Under the pieces are notes generated by a model. The model was not told the origin of the DNA. It was given only the letters and a program-made list of their open reading frames with translations, and ran no database searches. A DNA stretch of 41,095 nt, from positions 1-41,095 of the forward strand of contig NZ_CAJKIS010000020.1 in the NCBI RefSeq assembly GCF_905200055.1, in the 5' to 3' direction. The first letter of the stretch is position 1, and every line of letters starts with the position of its first letter. The DNA is from an uncultured Fusobacterium sp. GTDB lineage: Bacteria; Fusobacteriota; Fusobacteriia; Fusobacteriales; Fusobacteriaceae. The translations under genes and the position numbers were made by a program. Of this stretch, positions 24,712-32,088 are shown piece by piece.

Positions 24712-24740
24712 ATTTTATCCCTTTTTTCAATCTAATACAA
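24712..24740 (-). promoter_or_regulatory. Promoter of the ClC gene
   Basis: On the minus strand TTGTAT (24735-24740), 17 bases, TAAAAT (24712-24717). Confidence 0.6.
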
Positions 24741-24746
24741 GTATTT

Positions 24747-25538
24747 TTAATAAATTAAAAACATATTTCTTAAATCTTTCTCCTCAAATAATCTTCTGGC
24801 AACTTTTTTAAACTCATCCCTATCTCCATTTATATAAAATTCTATTCTTCCTTTTTTATTCCCCTCTTTTAATAAATCCTTTTGCCCTAAAACTCTAAAA
24901 AGCTCTATTACACTTTCAATTGATGAGTCTACAATCTTTTTGCTGAAAAATTTTTTTATATCATTTAATATAAATGGATAATGAGTTCCTCCTAAAATTA
25001 ATGTATCTGCCTCTTTTGGAATTCCTTCTAAATATCCTTTTAATATTTCTAATCTATTTTCATAATTCTCCCAACCTTTTTCTAGCATTGTACATAAAGA
25101 TTTACATGGAATTTGATATACAGTAGCATTAGGACAGATTTTTTGAATGTTTTCCTTATAGATATTAGAATTTATTGTAAAATCTGATCCCATAACAGCA
25201 ATCTTCTTATTCTCACTCTCTAAAACAGCAGCATTTACTCCTCCATCTATCATTCCAATAATTGGTACATTGTATCTCTTTCTAAGAAATTCTAAAGATG
25301 CAGCTGAAAATATACTACAAGCTATAACTACCCCTTTACAATTATTTTTTAAAAGAAATTCCATTATATTGACACTAGATTCTTGTATATCTCTTCTGCT
25401 TTTTTCACTATATGGATTATTCTTCCAATCTCCATAATATATTATATTCTCCCTAGGCAATAACTCTCTTATTTTTTGCAAAATCGTCAGTCCACCTATT
25501 CCAGAATCAAAAATACCTATTGAAGAATCTCTATTCAT
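24747..25538 (-). CDS. Glutamate racemase-like protein lacking the second catalytic cysteine
   Basis: A 263-residue Asp/Glu racemase-family protein of MurI length. The N-terminal FDSGIGGLTIL with D11 is intact, and the first catalytic cysteine C74 is present in VIACSIFSAAS, though the usual CNT is CSI. The second active-site block reads LGGTHYP (182-188), where MurI has LGCTHYP, so the second acid/base cysteine is Gly184. True MurI needs both cysteines to racemise L- and D-glutamate for peptidoglycan. This protein is therefore either inactive, a different racemase or hydrolase, or partly functional; a canonical MurI probably exists elsewhere. GGAGGGG precedes the ATG. It is divergent from the first small RNA unit. 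Confidence 0.8.
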   Translation of the reverse strand: MNRDSSIGIFDSGIGGLTILQKIRELLPRENIIYYGDWKNNPYSEKSRRDIQESSVNIMEFLLKNNCKGVVIACSIFSAASLEFLRKRYNVPIIGMIDGGVNAAVLESENKKIAVMGSDFTINSNIYKENIQKICPNATVYQIPCKSLCTMLEKGWENYENRLEILKGYLEGIPKEADTLILGGTHYPFILNDIKKFFSKKIVDSSIESVIELFRVLGQKDLLKEGNKKGRIEFYINGDRDEFKKVARRLFEEKDLRNMFLIY

Positions 25539-25584
25539 CTTTTAACCCCTCCTACAATGCTTTAAAGAAATTTTTATTTGTAAT

Positions 25585-25625
25585 ACAAAATATTTGTTGA
25601 CATTTTACAAATAAAATGTTACTAT
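25585..25625 (+). promoter_or_regulatory. Promoter and operator of small RNA unit 1
   Basis: ACAAA-ATA-TTTGT palindrome (25585-25597) leading straight into -35 TTGACA (25597-25602), 17 bases, and -10 TACTAT (25620-25625). Bases 25585-25604 are identical to 25862-25881 of unit 2. Confidence 0.65.
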
Positions 25626-25631
25626 AAGTTA

Positions 25632-25718
25632 ATCCTTTCCTTTATGGTGAAATGTATTTTTAATTAACTATTCGTATAAAAAAGAGATAAGCGTAGTTGT
25701 TGAGCTTATCTCTTTTTT
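25632..25718 (+). ncRNA. Candidate small RNA 1
   Basis: About 87 nt from the predicted start near 25632 to the T tract. It ends in a strong terminator. The 5' part carries TCCTTTCCTTTA, unstructured and complementary to purine-rich ribosome binding sites, a common seed type in trans-acting sRNAs. No open frame has a ribosome binding site. The exact start is inferred from the -10 box. Confidence 0.5.
25683..25718 (+). terminator. Terminator of small RNA unit 1
   Basis: Perfect 10-bp arms AGAGATAAGC (25683-25692) and GCTTATCTCT (25704-25713), then TTTTTT. Confidence 0.85.
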
Positions 25719-25860
25719 ATATTCTATAACATAAGCTATTTTACTACTTTTAATTAATTTAATAATTAATATTTTCCTACAATTAATAAAAAATTTTTTA
25801 TTCAATTTTAGATAATTTTAATACAATATTAAAATGTCTTTAAAAAAATATGTTTTGTTT

Positions 25861-25901
25861 AACAAAATATTTGTTGACATTAAATAGAAATATGCTATAA
25901 T
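25861..25901 (+). promoter_or_regulatory. Promoter and operator of small RNA unit 2
   Basis: AACAAA-ATA-TTTGTT palindrome (25861-25875) overlapping -35 TTGACA (25874-25879), 16 bases, and an extended -10 TGC-TATAAT (TATAAT at 25896-25901). This is the best promoter in the window, with no gene on its strand until 27973. Confidence 0.75.
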
Positions 25902-25906
25902 AAAGT

Positions 25907-25979
25907 TGTCATAAGACATTTCCTTGAATTACATTTAATTTCTACTAAAAAAGCTCTCACTCTCAAGGGGGCTTTTTTA
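25907..25979 (+). ncRNA. Candidate small RNA 2
   Basis: About 73 nt between the promoter and terminator. A short GTC/GAC hairpin at the 5' end is followed by an open region containing TTTCCTTG, which shares TTTCCTT with small RNA 1. There is no coding frame. The gene downstream on the other strand (periplasmic binding protein) ends at 25988, so it is convergent. Confidence 0.55.
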
Positions 25980-25980
25980 G
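25945..25980. terminator. Terminator shared by small RNA 2 and the binding-protein gene
   Basis: Arms CTAAAAAAGCTCTC (25945-25958) and GGGGGCTTTTTTAG (25967-25980), pairing with two G-U pairs, with a T run on both strands. Confidence 0.85.
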
Positions 25981-25987
25981 TTTTTTG

Positions 25988-26821
25988 TCAATCTTTTAAC
26001 TCAGGATAACTTATTTCAAAAATCTCCCTTATCATCTCAGCAACCTTTACTGATGGTCTTACAACCTCTTTTTCGATATGATAAATCTTCTTTTCTTTAA
26101 TTGCTTTGATAATTCTCCAATTTTCTCTTTGTTCAAGCTCTTTTATTGGATTATCTAGCTGATAAGTACTTGTAAATATAAGATCTGGATTTTTTACAGC
26201 TATTGCTTCTAAAATTGGAATAAACCAACCTTTTTGATCTTTGAAAATATTTTCAACTCCTGCTTTCTCTAACATCTCATTCATAAATACCCCCTTTCCA
26301 AAAGTATACATATTTGGATATGGTGAGATTTCAAAATAAACTTTTTTCCTCTTTTCAATCTTTTCACTTTTATCAGTAATATTTTTTATATCTTCTTTTA
26401 TTTTAGCTATAATCTTTTCTCCTTCTGGAACTCTTTCTATTTGCTCTCCTATCACTCTTATTGAAGTGTATATATCCTCAATTGAAGTAATATCAGGAAG
26501 ATATATAACATCTGTTCCGTTCTTTTCCATCAAAGTTACAAAACTATTTTTCTCTGCCTTATTAAAAGTTGAAAATATTACTAAATCAGCTTTTAACCCT
26601 AACATCTCCTCCATACTTATATTATAAAAACTAACTTTTGGAATATTTTCCAACCCCTTTACATCAGAGTTTTTATCCATAGCAATTATATTATCTTTCA
26701 ATCCTAGCTCATATAATATCTCACTAACTGCTGGACTCCCTGAAGCTATTCTTTTATACTCCTTTCCTAAGCTTAAAATTGAAAGGGTAAAAATAGTTAT
26801 TATTGCAAATAATTTTCTCAT
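25988..26821 (-). CDS. Periplasmic substrate-binding protein, BtuF/FhuD-like
   Basis: A 277-residue secreted protein: signal peptide MRKLFAIITIFTLSILSLG without a lipobox cysteine, then the helical-backbone metal/corrinoid receptor fold. Typical blocks are IASGSPAVSEILYELGL, the KADLVIFS strand and TFGKGVFMNEMLEKAGVENI. These proteins deliver iron-siderophores, haem or cobalamin to an ABC permease; none is encoded beside it. It is cotranscribed with a TIM-barrel gene (15-base gap) and lies divergent from cobyric acid synthase, which leans towards a corrinoid ligand but does not prove it. Confidence 0.8.
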   Translation of the reverse strand: MRKLFAIITIFTLSILSLGKEYKRIASGSPAVSEILYELGLKDNIIAMDKNSDVKGLENIPKVSFYNISMEEMLGLKADLVIFSTFNKAEKNSFVTLMEKNGTDVIYLPDITSIEDIYTSIRVIGEQIERVPEGEKIIAKIKEDIKNITDKSEKIEKRKKVYFEISPYPNMYTFGKGVFMNEMLEKAGVENIFKDQKGWFIPILEAIAVKNPDLIFTSTYQLDNPIKELEQRENWRIIKAIKEKKIYHIEKEVVRPSVKVAEMIREIFEISYPELKD

Positions 26822-26836
26822 AACCTTACCTCACCT

Positions 26837-27790
26837 TTAACTAAAAATTTTCTCCTGTTTAATTACTTTCTCCTCTAACTCTTCATCATTATAATAAAGA
26901 AACTCATAGACTAGCCATTTTAATGAAAGCTTATTAAGAACCTTCATTATTCTATTATCTTCAAATGGATAGTGGTAATCTATCTGCCCAACATATTCAT
27001 AGATTTTCTTTTTAGCTTTTTCTCTTTCCTTTTGAGATTTTCTATGTTTCTTTATCATCTTAGAAACATAATCTCCAGAAAGTGACCAACTTAAATGAAC
27101 TCCATAGATATATTGTTTTAACTCTTCCATCTTATCAATATTTTCAATTATATAATCTATCCCTTCATCAAGATTTTTTAAATTAAAATTTGTATTTAAC
27201 ATATGACTTGTATCAAGAATAAATCCAATATTTTTATACTCAATTTTATTTAATAAAAGTTTCATCTCACTTTTTGAGTTTAACTTTAATCCTGCCCACC
27301 ATAAATTTTCTAATAAAAGAGTAAATTGAAAATCTTCATTTTTAAATACATCATTTATAAGAGAGACAACCCCTTCTAAAACCTCTTTATCTGTATATGG
27401 AAACTGGTATGTAAGACTTCCATCATCATCTACATAACAAGCATGAAATACAACATACTCAACTCCTAACTCTTTTGCACGTTGTAAATCCTTTTTATAG
27501 TAGGTTATTACATCTTCTTTAGTATCCCCACCACACCAATAAAATCTATCCATTTTATCTGAAAATTTCTCTTTTATCATATTATATTTTCCTAAATATA
27601 TATCCAACCACATTGGAAAAAATCTCATATGATATCCTATAATTTTATCTTTTAATTTACTGCTATCTTTTTCTAAATCAAATTTTATTATTTCAAAACC
27701 ATCAAAGTTATATTTCTTTTGATACTTTTCCATCATTCTCAAATTTTCATCATCATTTGGAAAATCTGAAATATTAAGCAATTTTTTCAT
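26837..27790 (-). CDS. TIM-barrel protein, sugar phosphate isomerase/epimerase-like (AP endonuclease 2 fold)
   Basis: A 317-residue soluble protein. The segments GYHMRFFPMW, VEYVVFHACYV, LLLENLWWAG, GFILDTSHML and IYGVHLSWSL follow the strand order of the xylose isomerase-like TIM barrel, with histidines, glutamate and aspartate placed to bind a metal. The substrate is unknown. It is the first gene of a two-gene operon with the periplasmic binding protein, so it may act on the imported ligand or be part of its uptake. GGGGGAG lies before the ATG. Confidence 0.65.
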   Translation of the reverse strand: MKKLLNISDFPNDDENLRMMEKYQKKYNFDGFEIIKFDLEKDSSKLKDKIIGYHMRFFPMWLDIYLGKYNMIKEKFSDKMDRFYWCGGDTKEDVITYYKKDLQRAKELGVEYVVFHACYVDDDGSLTYQFPYTDKEVLEGVVSLINDVFKNEDFQFTLLLENLWWAGLKLNSKSEMKLLLNKIEYKNIGFILDTSHMLNTNFNLKNLDEGIDYIIENIDKMEELKQYIYGVHLSWSLSGDYVSKMIKKHRKSQKEREKAKKKIYEYVGQIDYHYPFEDNRIMKVLNKLSLKWLVYEFLYYNDEELEEKVIKQEKIFS

Positions 27791-27820
27791 ACTCTCCCCC
27801 TGTAAATAGGCTTTTATTAA

Positions 27821-27849
27821 AGCTTAACTGTTTTTATAAAAATTGTCAA
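27821..27849 (-). promoter_or_regulatory. Promoter of the TIM-barrel operon
   Basis: On the minus strand TTGACA (27844-27849), 17 bases, TAAGCT (27821-27826). The -35 is perfect and the -10 is weak, which suggests dependence on an activator. No B12-box (cobalamin riboswitch) is found in the leader. Confidence 0.5.
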
Positions 27850-27908
27850 TATTCTTTATAATTTTAAGTATTTTATCTACAAATTACACTATTTTAATAT
27901 ATTTATAG

Positions 27909-27938
27909 TTGAAATATCAATAGAATTTATGATACCAT
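27909..27938 (+). promoter_or_regulatory. Promoter of the cobyric acid synthase gene
   Basis: TTGAAA (27909-27914), 18 bases, extended -10 TGA-TACCAT (TACCAT at 27933-27938). Moderate strength. Confidence 0.45.
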
Positions 27939-27972
27939 AAATTGTACTAATTATTTAATCGAGGTGTTTTTT

Positions 27973-29466
27973 ATGCACAAAAAAGTTATGATACAAGGAA
28001 CAGGTTCTTCTGTTGGAAAAAGCATTATAACAGCAGGACTATGTAGAATTTTTGCCCAAGATGGATATAGAGTTTCTCCATTCAAATCACAAAATATGGC
28101 ATTAAATTCTTTTGTTGATATTGATGGATTAGAGATGGGAAGAGCCCAAGTTGTTCAAGCTGAAGCTGCTAAAGAGCTCCCAAGAGCATTTATGAATCCT
28201 ATTCTTTTAAAACCAAATTCAGATAACAACTCTCAAATTATTATTGAGGGAATTCCATCTAAAAATATGAATGCTGCTGATTACTTTTCAAATTCAACTG
28301 AATTAAAAGAAATAGCAAAGAGAAACTATAAAGTAATAGAAGATAATTTTGATATAGGGGTTTTAGAAGGAGGAGGAAGTCCAGCCGAGATTAATCTTCG
28401 TCAATGGGATCTAGTAAATATGGGAATGGCTGAACTTGTTGATGCTCCTGTTATTTTAGTTGGAAATATTGAAACTGGTGGGGTATTTGCTTCTCTATAT
28501 GGAAATATCGCCCTTCTTGATGAAGAAGATAGAAAGAGAATTAAAGGAGTAATAATCAATAAATTTAGAGGAGATGTAGAACTTCTAAAACCAGGAATTA
28601 AAATGTTTGAAGATAGACTTCAAAATGAAGGATTTAATATTAAGGTATTAGGAGTTGTTCCATATATTAATTTAAATATAGAAGAAGAAGATGTTTTAGC
28701 TAAAAAATTAACTACTAATACAAATGAGAAAAAAGATATAAATATAAGTGTTATTAGAACTAATAAAATGTCTAATTATACAGATTTTGATGCTCTAAGC
28801 CAATATCCTGATGTCGCTTTAAATTATATCTATGATGTTAAAGAGTTAGGAAATGAAGATATTATTATTCTACCAGGAAGTAAAAATACTATAACTGATT
28901 TAGAAATGTTAAAAGAAAATGGAATTTTTGATAAAATTAGAGAACTACATAATAAAGGTACTACAGTTGTAGGTATTTGTGGAGGATTCCAAATGTTAGG
29001 AAAGGAAATTTTTGATCCTTATCATATTGAAAGTAATTTAGAAAAAACTGCTGGATTTGAAATTTTAGATACTTTTACAACTATGGAAAAAATAAAATAC
29101 ACACATCAAGTAGAAAAAACTCTATCTAAAATTAAATCACCTTTACTAAAAGGATGTAATGGCTTAATTGTAAAAGGTTATGAAATTCACCAAGGAGTTA
29201 CTAAAGGAAATGAAGTTAATTTAACTAATGAAAATAACTTAATTTTTATAGCTAAGGACAATGCCTTTGGAACATATATTCATGGAATTTTTGATAACGG
29301 AGAATTTACAAGAAAATTTTTAAATAATATAAGAGAGAGAAAAGGACTTGCTCCTATAGATAATAATTTTTCTTTTTCTGAATTTAAAGAAAAAGAATAT
29401 GATAAACTTGCTAATCATTTAAGAGAAAATCTTAATATAGAGGAAATTTATAAAATTTTAAAATAA
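27973..29466 (+). CDS. cbiP: Cobyric acid synthase
   Basis: About 497 residues. An N-terminal P-loop synthetase domain (MIQGTGSSVGKSIITAGLCR, FKSQNMALNSF, MGRAQVVQAEAA) precedes a class I glutamine amidotransferase domain with the nucleophile in VVGICGGFQMLG and the histidine in YEIHQG. It amidates four side chains of adenosylcobyrinic acid diamide in cobalamin synthesis. The ATG at 27973 follows GAGGTG by six bases; a GTG at 27964 lies inside that site. It is the only cobalamin biosynthesis gene in view. Confidence 0.93.
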   Translation: MHKKVMIQGTGSSVGKSIITAGLCRIFAQDGYRVSPFKSQNMALNSFVDIDGLEMGRAQVVQAEAAKELPRAFMNPILLKPNSDNNSQIIIEGIPSKNMNAADYFSNSTELKEIAKRNYKVIEDNFDIGVLEGGGSPAEINLRQWDLVNMGMAELVDAPVILVGNIETGGVFASLYGNIALLDEEDRKRIKGVIINKFRGDVELLKPGIKMFEDRLQNEGFNIKVLGVVPYINLNIEEEDVLAKKLTTNTNEKKDINISVIRTNKMSNYTDFDALSQYPDVALNYIYDVKELGNEDIIILPGSKNTITDLEMLKENGIFDKIRELHNKGTTVVGICGGFQMLGKEIFDPYHIESNLEKTAGFEILDTFTTMEKIKYTHQVEKTLSKIKSPLLKGCNGLIVKGYEIHQGVTKGNEVNLTNENNLIFIAKDNAFGTYIHGIFDNGEFTRKFLNNIRERKGLAPIDNNFSFSEFKEKEYDKLANHLRENLNIEEIYKILK

Positions 29467-29504
29467 TTATATTAACTAACTCCTTCCTTTTATATTATTT
29501 TTAG

Positions 29505-29533
29505 TTGACAATAAATGAAAACTAAACTATCCT
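29505..29533 (+). promoter_or_regulatory. Promoter of the yqeB-xdhC operon
   Basis: TTGACA (29505-29510), 17 bases, TATCCT (29528-29533). Perfect -35, weak -10. Confidence 0.45.
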
Positions 29534-29567
29534 TTAAGTAGGAATAAATTATAAAGTGAGGCAAATT

Positions 29568-30380
29568 ATGAGAAATAAAGATGATGTTATTATAGTTAGA
29601 GGTGGGGGAGATATAGCTAGTGGAGCTATACAAAAATTATATCGTAGTGGTTTTAAAGTTTTAGTGTTAGAAACTGAAACTCCCTCAGCTATTAGAAGAA
29701 AAGTTTCATTTTGTGAAGCAGTATATGAAAAAGAGATTGAAATAGAGGGAATAAAAGCTAGGTTAGTTGCCAATGATGAGGATTTTCAAGATTGTTGGGA
29801 TAATGATATTGTACCTGTAATGATAGATTCAAGAGGTAAAGTGATTGAGAGATTAAAACCTTTGGCAGTAGTAGATGGTATCTTAGCTAAACAAAACTTT
29901 GGAACTAAAAGAAGTATGGCACCAATAACTGTTGCTCTAGGTCCTGGATTCTCTGCTCCTGAAGATGTGGATATTGTAATTGAAACAATGAGAGGACACA
30001 ACCTTGGTAGAATTATTGAAGAGGGAAGAGCTAGTGAAAATACAGGTGTTCCGGGAATTATTGCTGGGGTTGGAATAGAGCGTGTAATTTATAGTGACTA
30101 TTCTGGAATTATTACAAATATAGAAAAGATTGGAAACGTAGTAGAGAAGGGGGATGTTATAGCAGTAGTTGGTGACAATGAGATCTATACCTCAATCTCT
30201 GGGGTGTTACGTGGAATTATTAGAGATGGTTACAAAGTGAAAAAAGGTTTAAAAATAGCTGATATTGATCCTAGAATTAGTGAAAAAGATAACTGTTTCA
30301 CCATTTCAGATAAAGCAAGAAATATTGGTGGAGCAGTATTGGAAAGTATATTATATTTAAAGAAGAAAAAGGGGTTATAA
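29568..30380 (+). CDS. yqeB: Selenium-dependent molybdenum hydroxylase maturation protein, YqeB/EF2563 family
   Basis: About 270 residues. The N terminus VIIVRGGGDIASGAIQKLYRS and the central KRSMAPITVALGPGFSAPEDVD block are characteristic of the EF2563/YqeB family, which co-occurs with SelD and labile-selenium molybdenum hydroxylases such as xanthine dehydrogenase. The exact biochemical role is not established. The ATG at 29568 lies six bases after AGG; a GTG at 29556 in frame overlaps that region. xdhC starts just after its stop. Confidence 0.85.
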   Translation: MRNKDDVIIVRGGGDIASGAIQKLYRSGFKVLVLETETPSAIRRKVSFCEAVYEKEIEIEGIKARLVANDEDFQDCWDNDIVPVMIDSRGKVIERLKPLAVVDGILAKQNFGTKRSMAPITVALGPGFSAPEDVDIVIETMRGHNLGRIIEEGRASENTGVPGIIAGVGIERVIYSDYSGIITNIEKIGNVVEKGDVIAVVGDNEIYTSISGVLRGIIRDGYKVKKGLKIADIDPRISEKDNCFTISDKARNIGGAVLESILYLKKKKGL

Positions 30381-30384
30381 ATAT

Positions 30385-31152
30385 ATGGAAGAAAAAATCT
30401 TAAAAGAGATATTCGAAAGGGTAAATAGAGGAGAAAAAGCAGGACTTGTAACTGTAACTGAAACAAGTGGCTCAACTCCTCGTAAAGCTGGGACTATTAT
30501 GGGAATTTTTAAAGACTCAATAATTGGAACTATTGGTGGGGGAAATATTGAGTATAAATTGATAAATCTAACTAGAGAGATGTTAGATACAGATGATATT
30601 TGTAAAGAGTTTTCATATAATCTTACAACTGATGATGAGTTAAGAATGAATTGTGGAGGAAATATGAAGGGAGTTGTTAAAATCTTTTCACCAAGTCCAA
30701 AACTTTTGATTTGTGGAGCTGGACACATAGGACAAAAGATCTTTAATATCAGTAAAAATCTAAGTTTTAACACAAAGATTATTGATGATAGAGAGGAGTT
30801 AAAAAAAGATTGCCCAGAATTAACTTTAGGAGATTTTGAAGATATTTTAAAAAATGAGGTTATCACAGGGGAAACATATATTGTTATCGCTACTAGAGGG
30901 CATCTTTTAGATGAAAAAGTATTGAATCTTGTAAAAGATAGAGGGGCAAAATATATAGGTATCATTGGAAGTAGAAGAAAGATAACTGCTTTAAAGGAGA
31001 ACTTAGGAGAATGTAGTGACAATATCTATGCTCCAATAGGTTTAAAGATATCTGATGGAACACCTGAAGAGATAGCTATTGAAATTCTTGCTGAGATTTT
31101 AAAAATAAAAAACAATGGTGAGTTAGTTCATAGAAGTATTATGAATTTATAA
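30385..31152 (+). CDS. xdhC: XdhC/CoxI-family molybdenum hydroxylase accessory protein
   Basis: A 255-residue accessory protein that binds the molybdenum cofactor and helps insert its sulfurated (or selenated) form into xanthine dehydrogenase-type enzymes. The N-terminal TETSGSTPRKAGTIM and GTIGGGNIEY are the CoxI motifs; LLICGAGHIGQKIF begins the Rossmann domain, and GIIGSRRK and GLKISDGTPEEIAIEI are the typical C-terminal blocks. It is separated from yqeB by four bases. The hydroxylase itself is not in the window. Confidence 0.88.
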   Translation: MEEKILKEIFERVNRGEKAGLVTVTETSGSTPRKAGTIMGIFKDSIIGTIGGGNIEYKLINLTREMLDTDDICKEFSYNLTTDDELRMNCGGNMKGVVKIFSPSPKLLICGAGHIGQKIFNISKNLSFNTKIIDDREELKKDCPELTLGDFEDILKNEVITGETYIVIATRGHLLDEKVLNLVKDRGAKYIGIIGSRRKITALKENLGECSDNIYAPIGLKISDGTPEEIAIEILAEILKIKNNGELVHRSIMNL

Positions 31153-31167
31153 GTTTTAGGGGGGCGT

Positions 31168-31935
31168 ATGTTTGAGGAGTTATTAACATTAAAATTTTTA
31201 GTTTTAGCAGTTTTATGCTTTTTAGGTTCGTTTATAGATTCTATTGCTGGTGGGGGAGGGTTGATTACTCTACCTGCATATATGGCATCTGGATTACCAC
31301 CACATTTGGCATTGGGAACTAATAAGATGTCAGGATTGTTCTCAAGTATAGGAAGTAGTATAAACTATGCTCGTTCTGGAAAGGTAAACTGGACACTTAT
31401 GAAGTATCTTCTTCCTTTCTCTTTTACAGGGGCATTTATAGGGGTAAAAGCTGTTATAAGAACAAGTGCTGAGTATATAAGTTATATTGTTTTTGTTGCT
31501 CTTGTGTTGGTATTTTTATACACTCTATTTAATAAGAAGATTGGGCAAGAGAATGAGTTTGAGGGATTGACTAAGAAAAATCTAATTCAAGGGGCTATTA
31601 TGGCATTGGTAATAGGGTTTTACAACGGGTTCTTAGGACCAGGAACAGGATCTTTTTTAGCTTTCTTCTTGATTAAAATTTTTAAATATGATTTTATCAA
31701 TGGAAATGGAAATGCTAGAATATTGAATCTGGCTGGGAATATTACAGGATTTTTAGTATTTTTAGCAAATGGAAAGATTCTTTTAAACTATGGTATCCCT
31801 ATTTCAATAGTTATGTTTTTAGGGGCTCAATGTGGTTCTCACTGTGCTATATTAAAAGGCAATAAATTTATAAAACCTATATTTTTAATTGTAACTGTTC
31901 TAACTATCTTAAAAATGTTTTTTCAGTTGTTTTAG
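31168..31935 (+). CDS. TSUP (TauE/SafE) family transporter
   Basis: A 255-residue membrane protein with about eight hydrophobic segments and the family motifs GSFIDSIAGGGGLITLP near residues 20-36 and GFYNGFLGPGTGSFL near 150. Members export or import sulfur-containing anions. Its position after yqeB and xdhC, with AGGGGGG before the ATG, suggests it supplies or removes a sulfur or selenium species for the hydroxylase system; that is inference. No dedicated terminator is present before the next promoter, but the hairpin at 32009-32062 could serve. Confidence 0.85.
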   Translation: MFEELLTLKFLVLAVLCFLGSFIDSIAGGGGLITLPAYMASGLPPHLALGTNKMSGLFSSIGSSINYARSGKVNWTLMKYLLPFSFTGAFIGVKAVIRTSAEYISYIVFVALVLVFLYTLFNKKIGQENEFEGLTKKNLIQGAIMALVIGFYNGFLGPGTGSFLAFFLIKIFKYDFINGNGNARILNLAGNITGFLVFLANGKILLNYGIPISIVMFLGAQCGSHCAILKGNKFIKPIFLIVTVLTILKMFFQLF

Positions 31936-31940
31936 TCCTA

Positions 31941-31969
31941 TTGACAAAGGGATTAAAATAGATTAAAAT
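31941..31969 (+). promoter_or_regulatory. Promoter of dhaKLM
   Basis: TTGACA (31941-31946), 17 bases, TAAAAT (31964-31969): a strong promoter only six bases after the TSUP gene. Confidence 0.75.
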
Positions 31970-31983
31970 TCTATTGTAGAATT
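31967..31983. promoter_or_regulatory. Palindrome over the dhaK start site
   Basis: AATTCTA-TTG-TAGAATT, perfect 7-bp arms, overlapping the -10 and the predicted transcription start. It is placed like a repressor operator; the regulator is unknown. Confidence 0.5.
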
Positions 31984-32008
31984 GAATAAAGCTAGGTGGA
32001 ATGGAGAG

Positions 32009-32062
32009 GCTTAAAATAATTTTCTTGTAGAGATGCAGGAAGATTATTTTAAGCTTTTTTTT
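32009..32062 (+). terminator. Attenuator-like terminator in the dhaK leader
   Basis: A 19-bp stem: GCTTAAAATAAT (32009-32020) with ATTATTTTAAGC (32043-32054), continued by TTTCTTG/CAGGAAG, an 8-base loop, then eight Ts. It lies after the only good promoter and 27 bases before the dhaK ATG, with no space for another promoter. It can end the upstream operon, or stop dhaKLM transcripts unless antiterminated. Confidence 0.75.
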
Positions 32063-32088
32063 ATAACAAATACACGGAGGTAAACTTT

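Noticed and set aside
25645..25668. A seven-codon frame beginning ATGGTGAAATGT inside small RNA 1
   Set aside because: No ribosome binding site precedes it and no similar frame exists in small RNA 2.
27790..27973. Cobalamin riboswitch between the TIM-barrel operon and cobyric acid synthase
   Set aside because: The gap is too short and contains no B12-box or the expected helices on either strand.
30375..31022. Long minus-strand open frame opposite xdhC
   Set aside because: It is the reverse frame of a clearly recognisable XdhC gene; the translation has no domain pattern of its own.
31984..32050. ANTAR-type dual hexaloop antiterminator in the dhaK leader
   Set aside because: The loop AGAGAU has the A1/G4 pattern, but it caps the terminator itself rather than competing with it, and I could not form a convincing first hexaloop hairpin.
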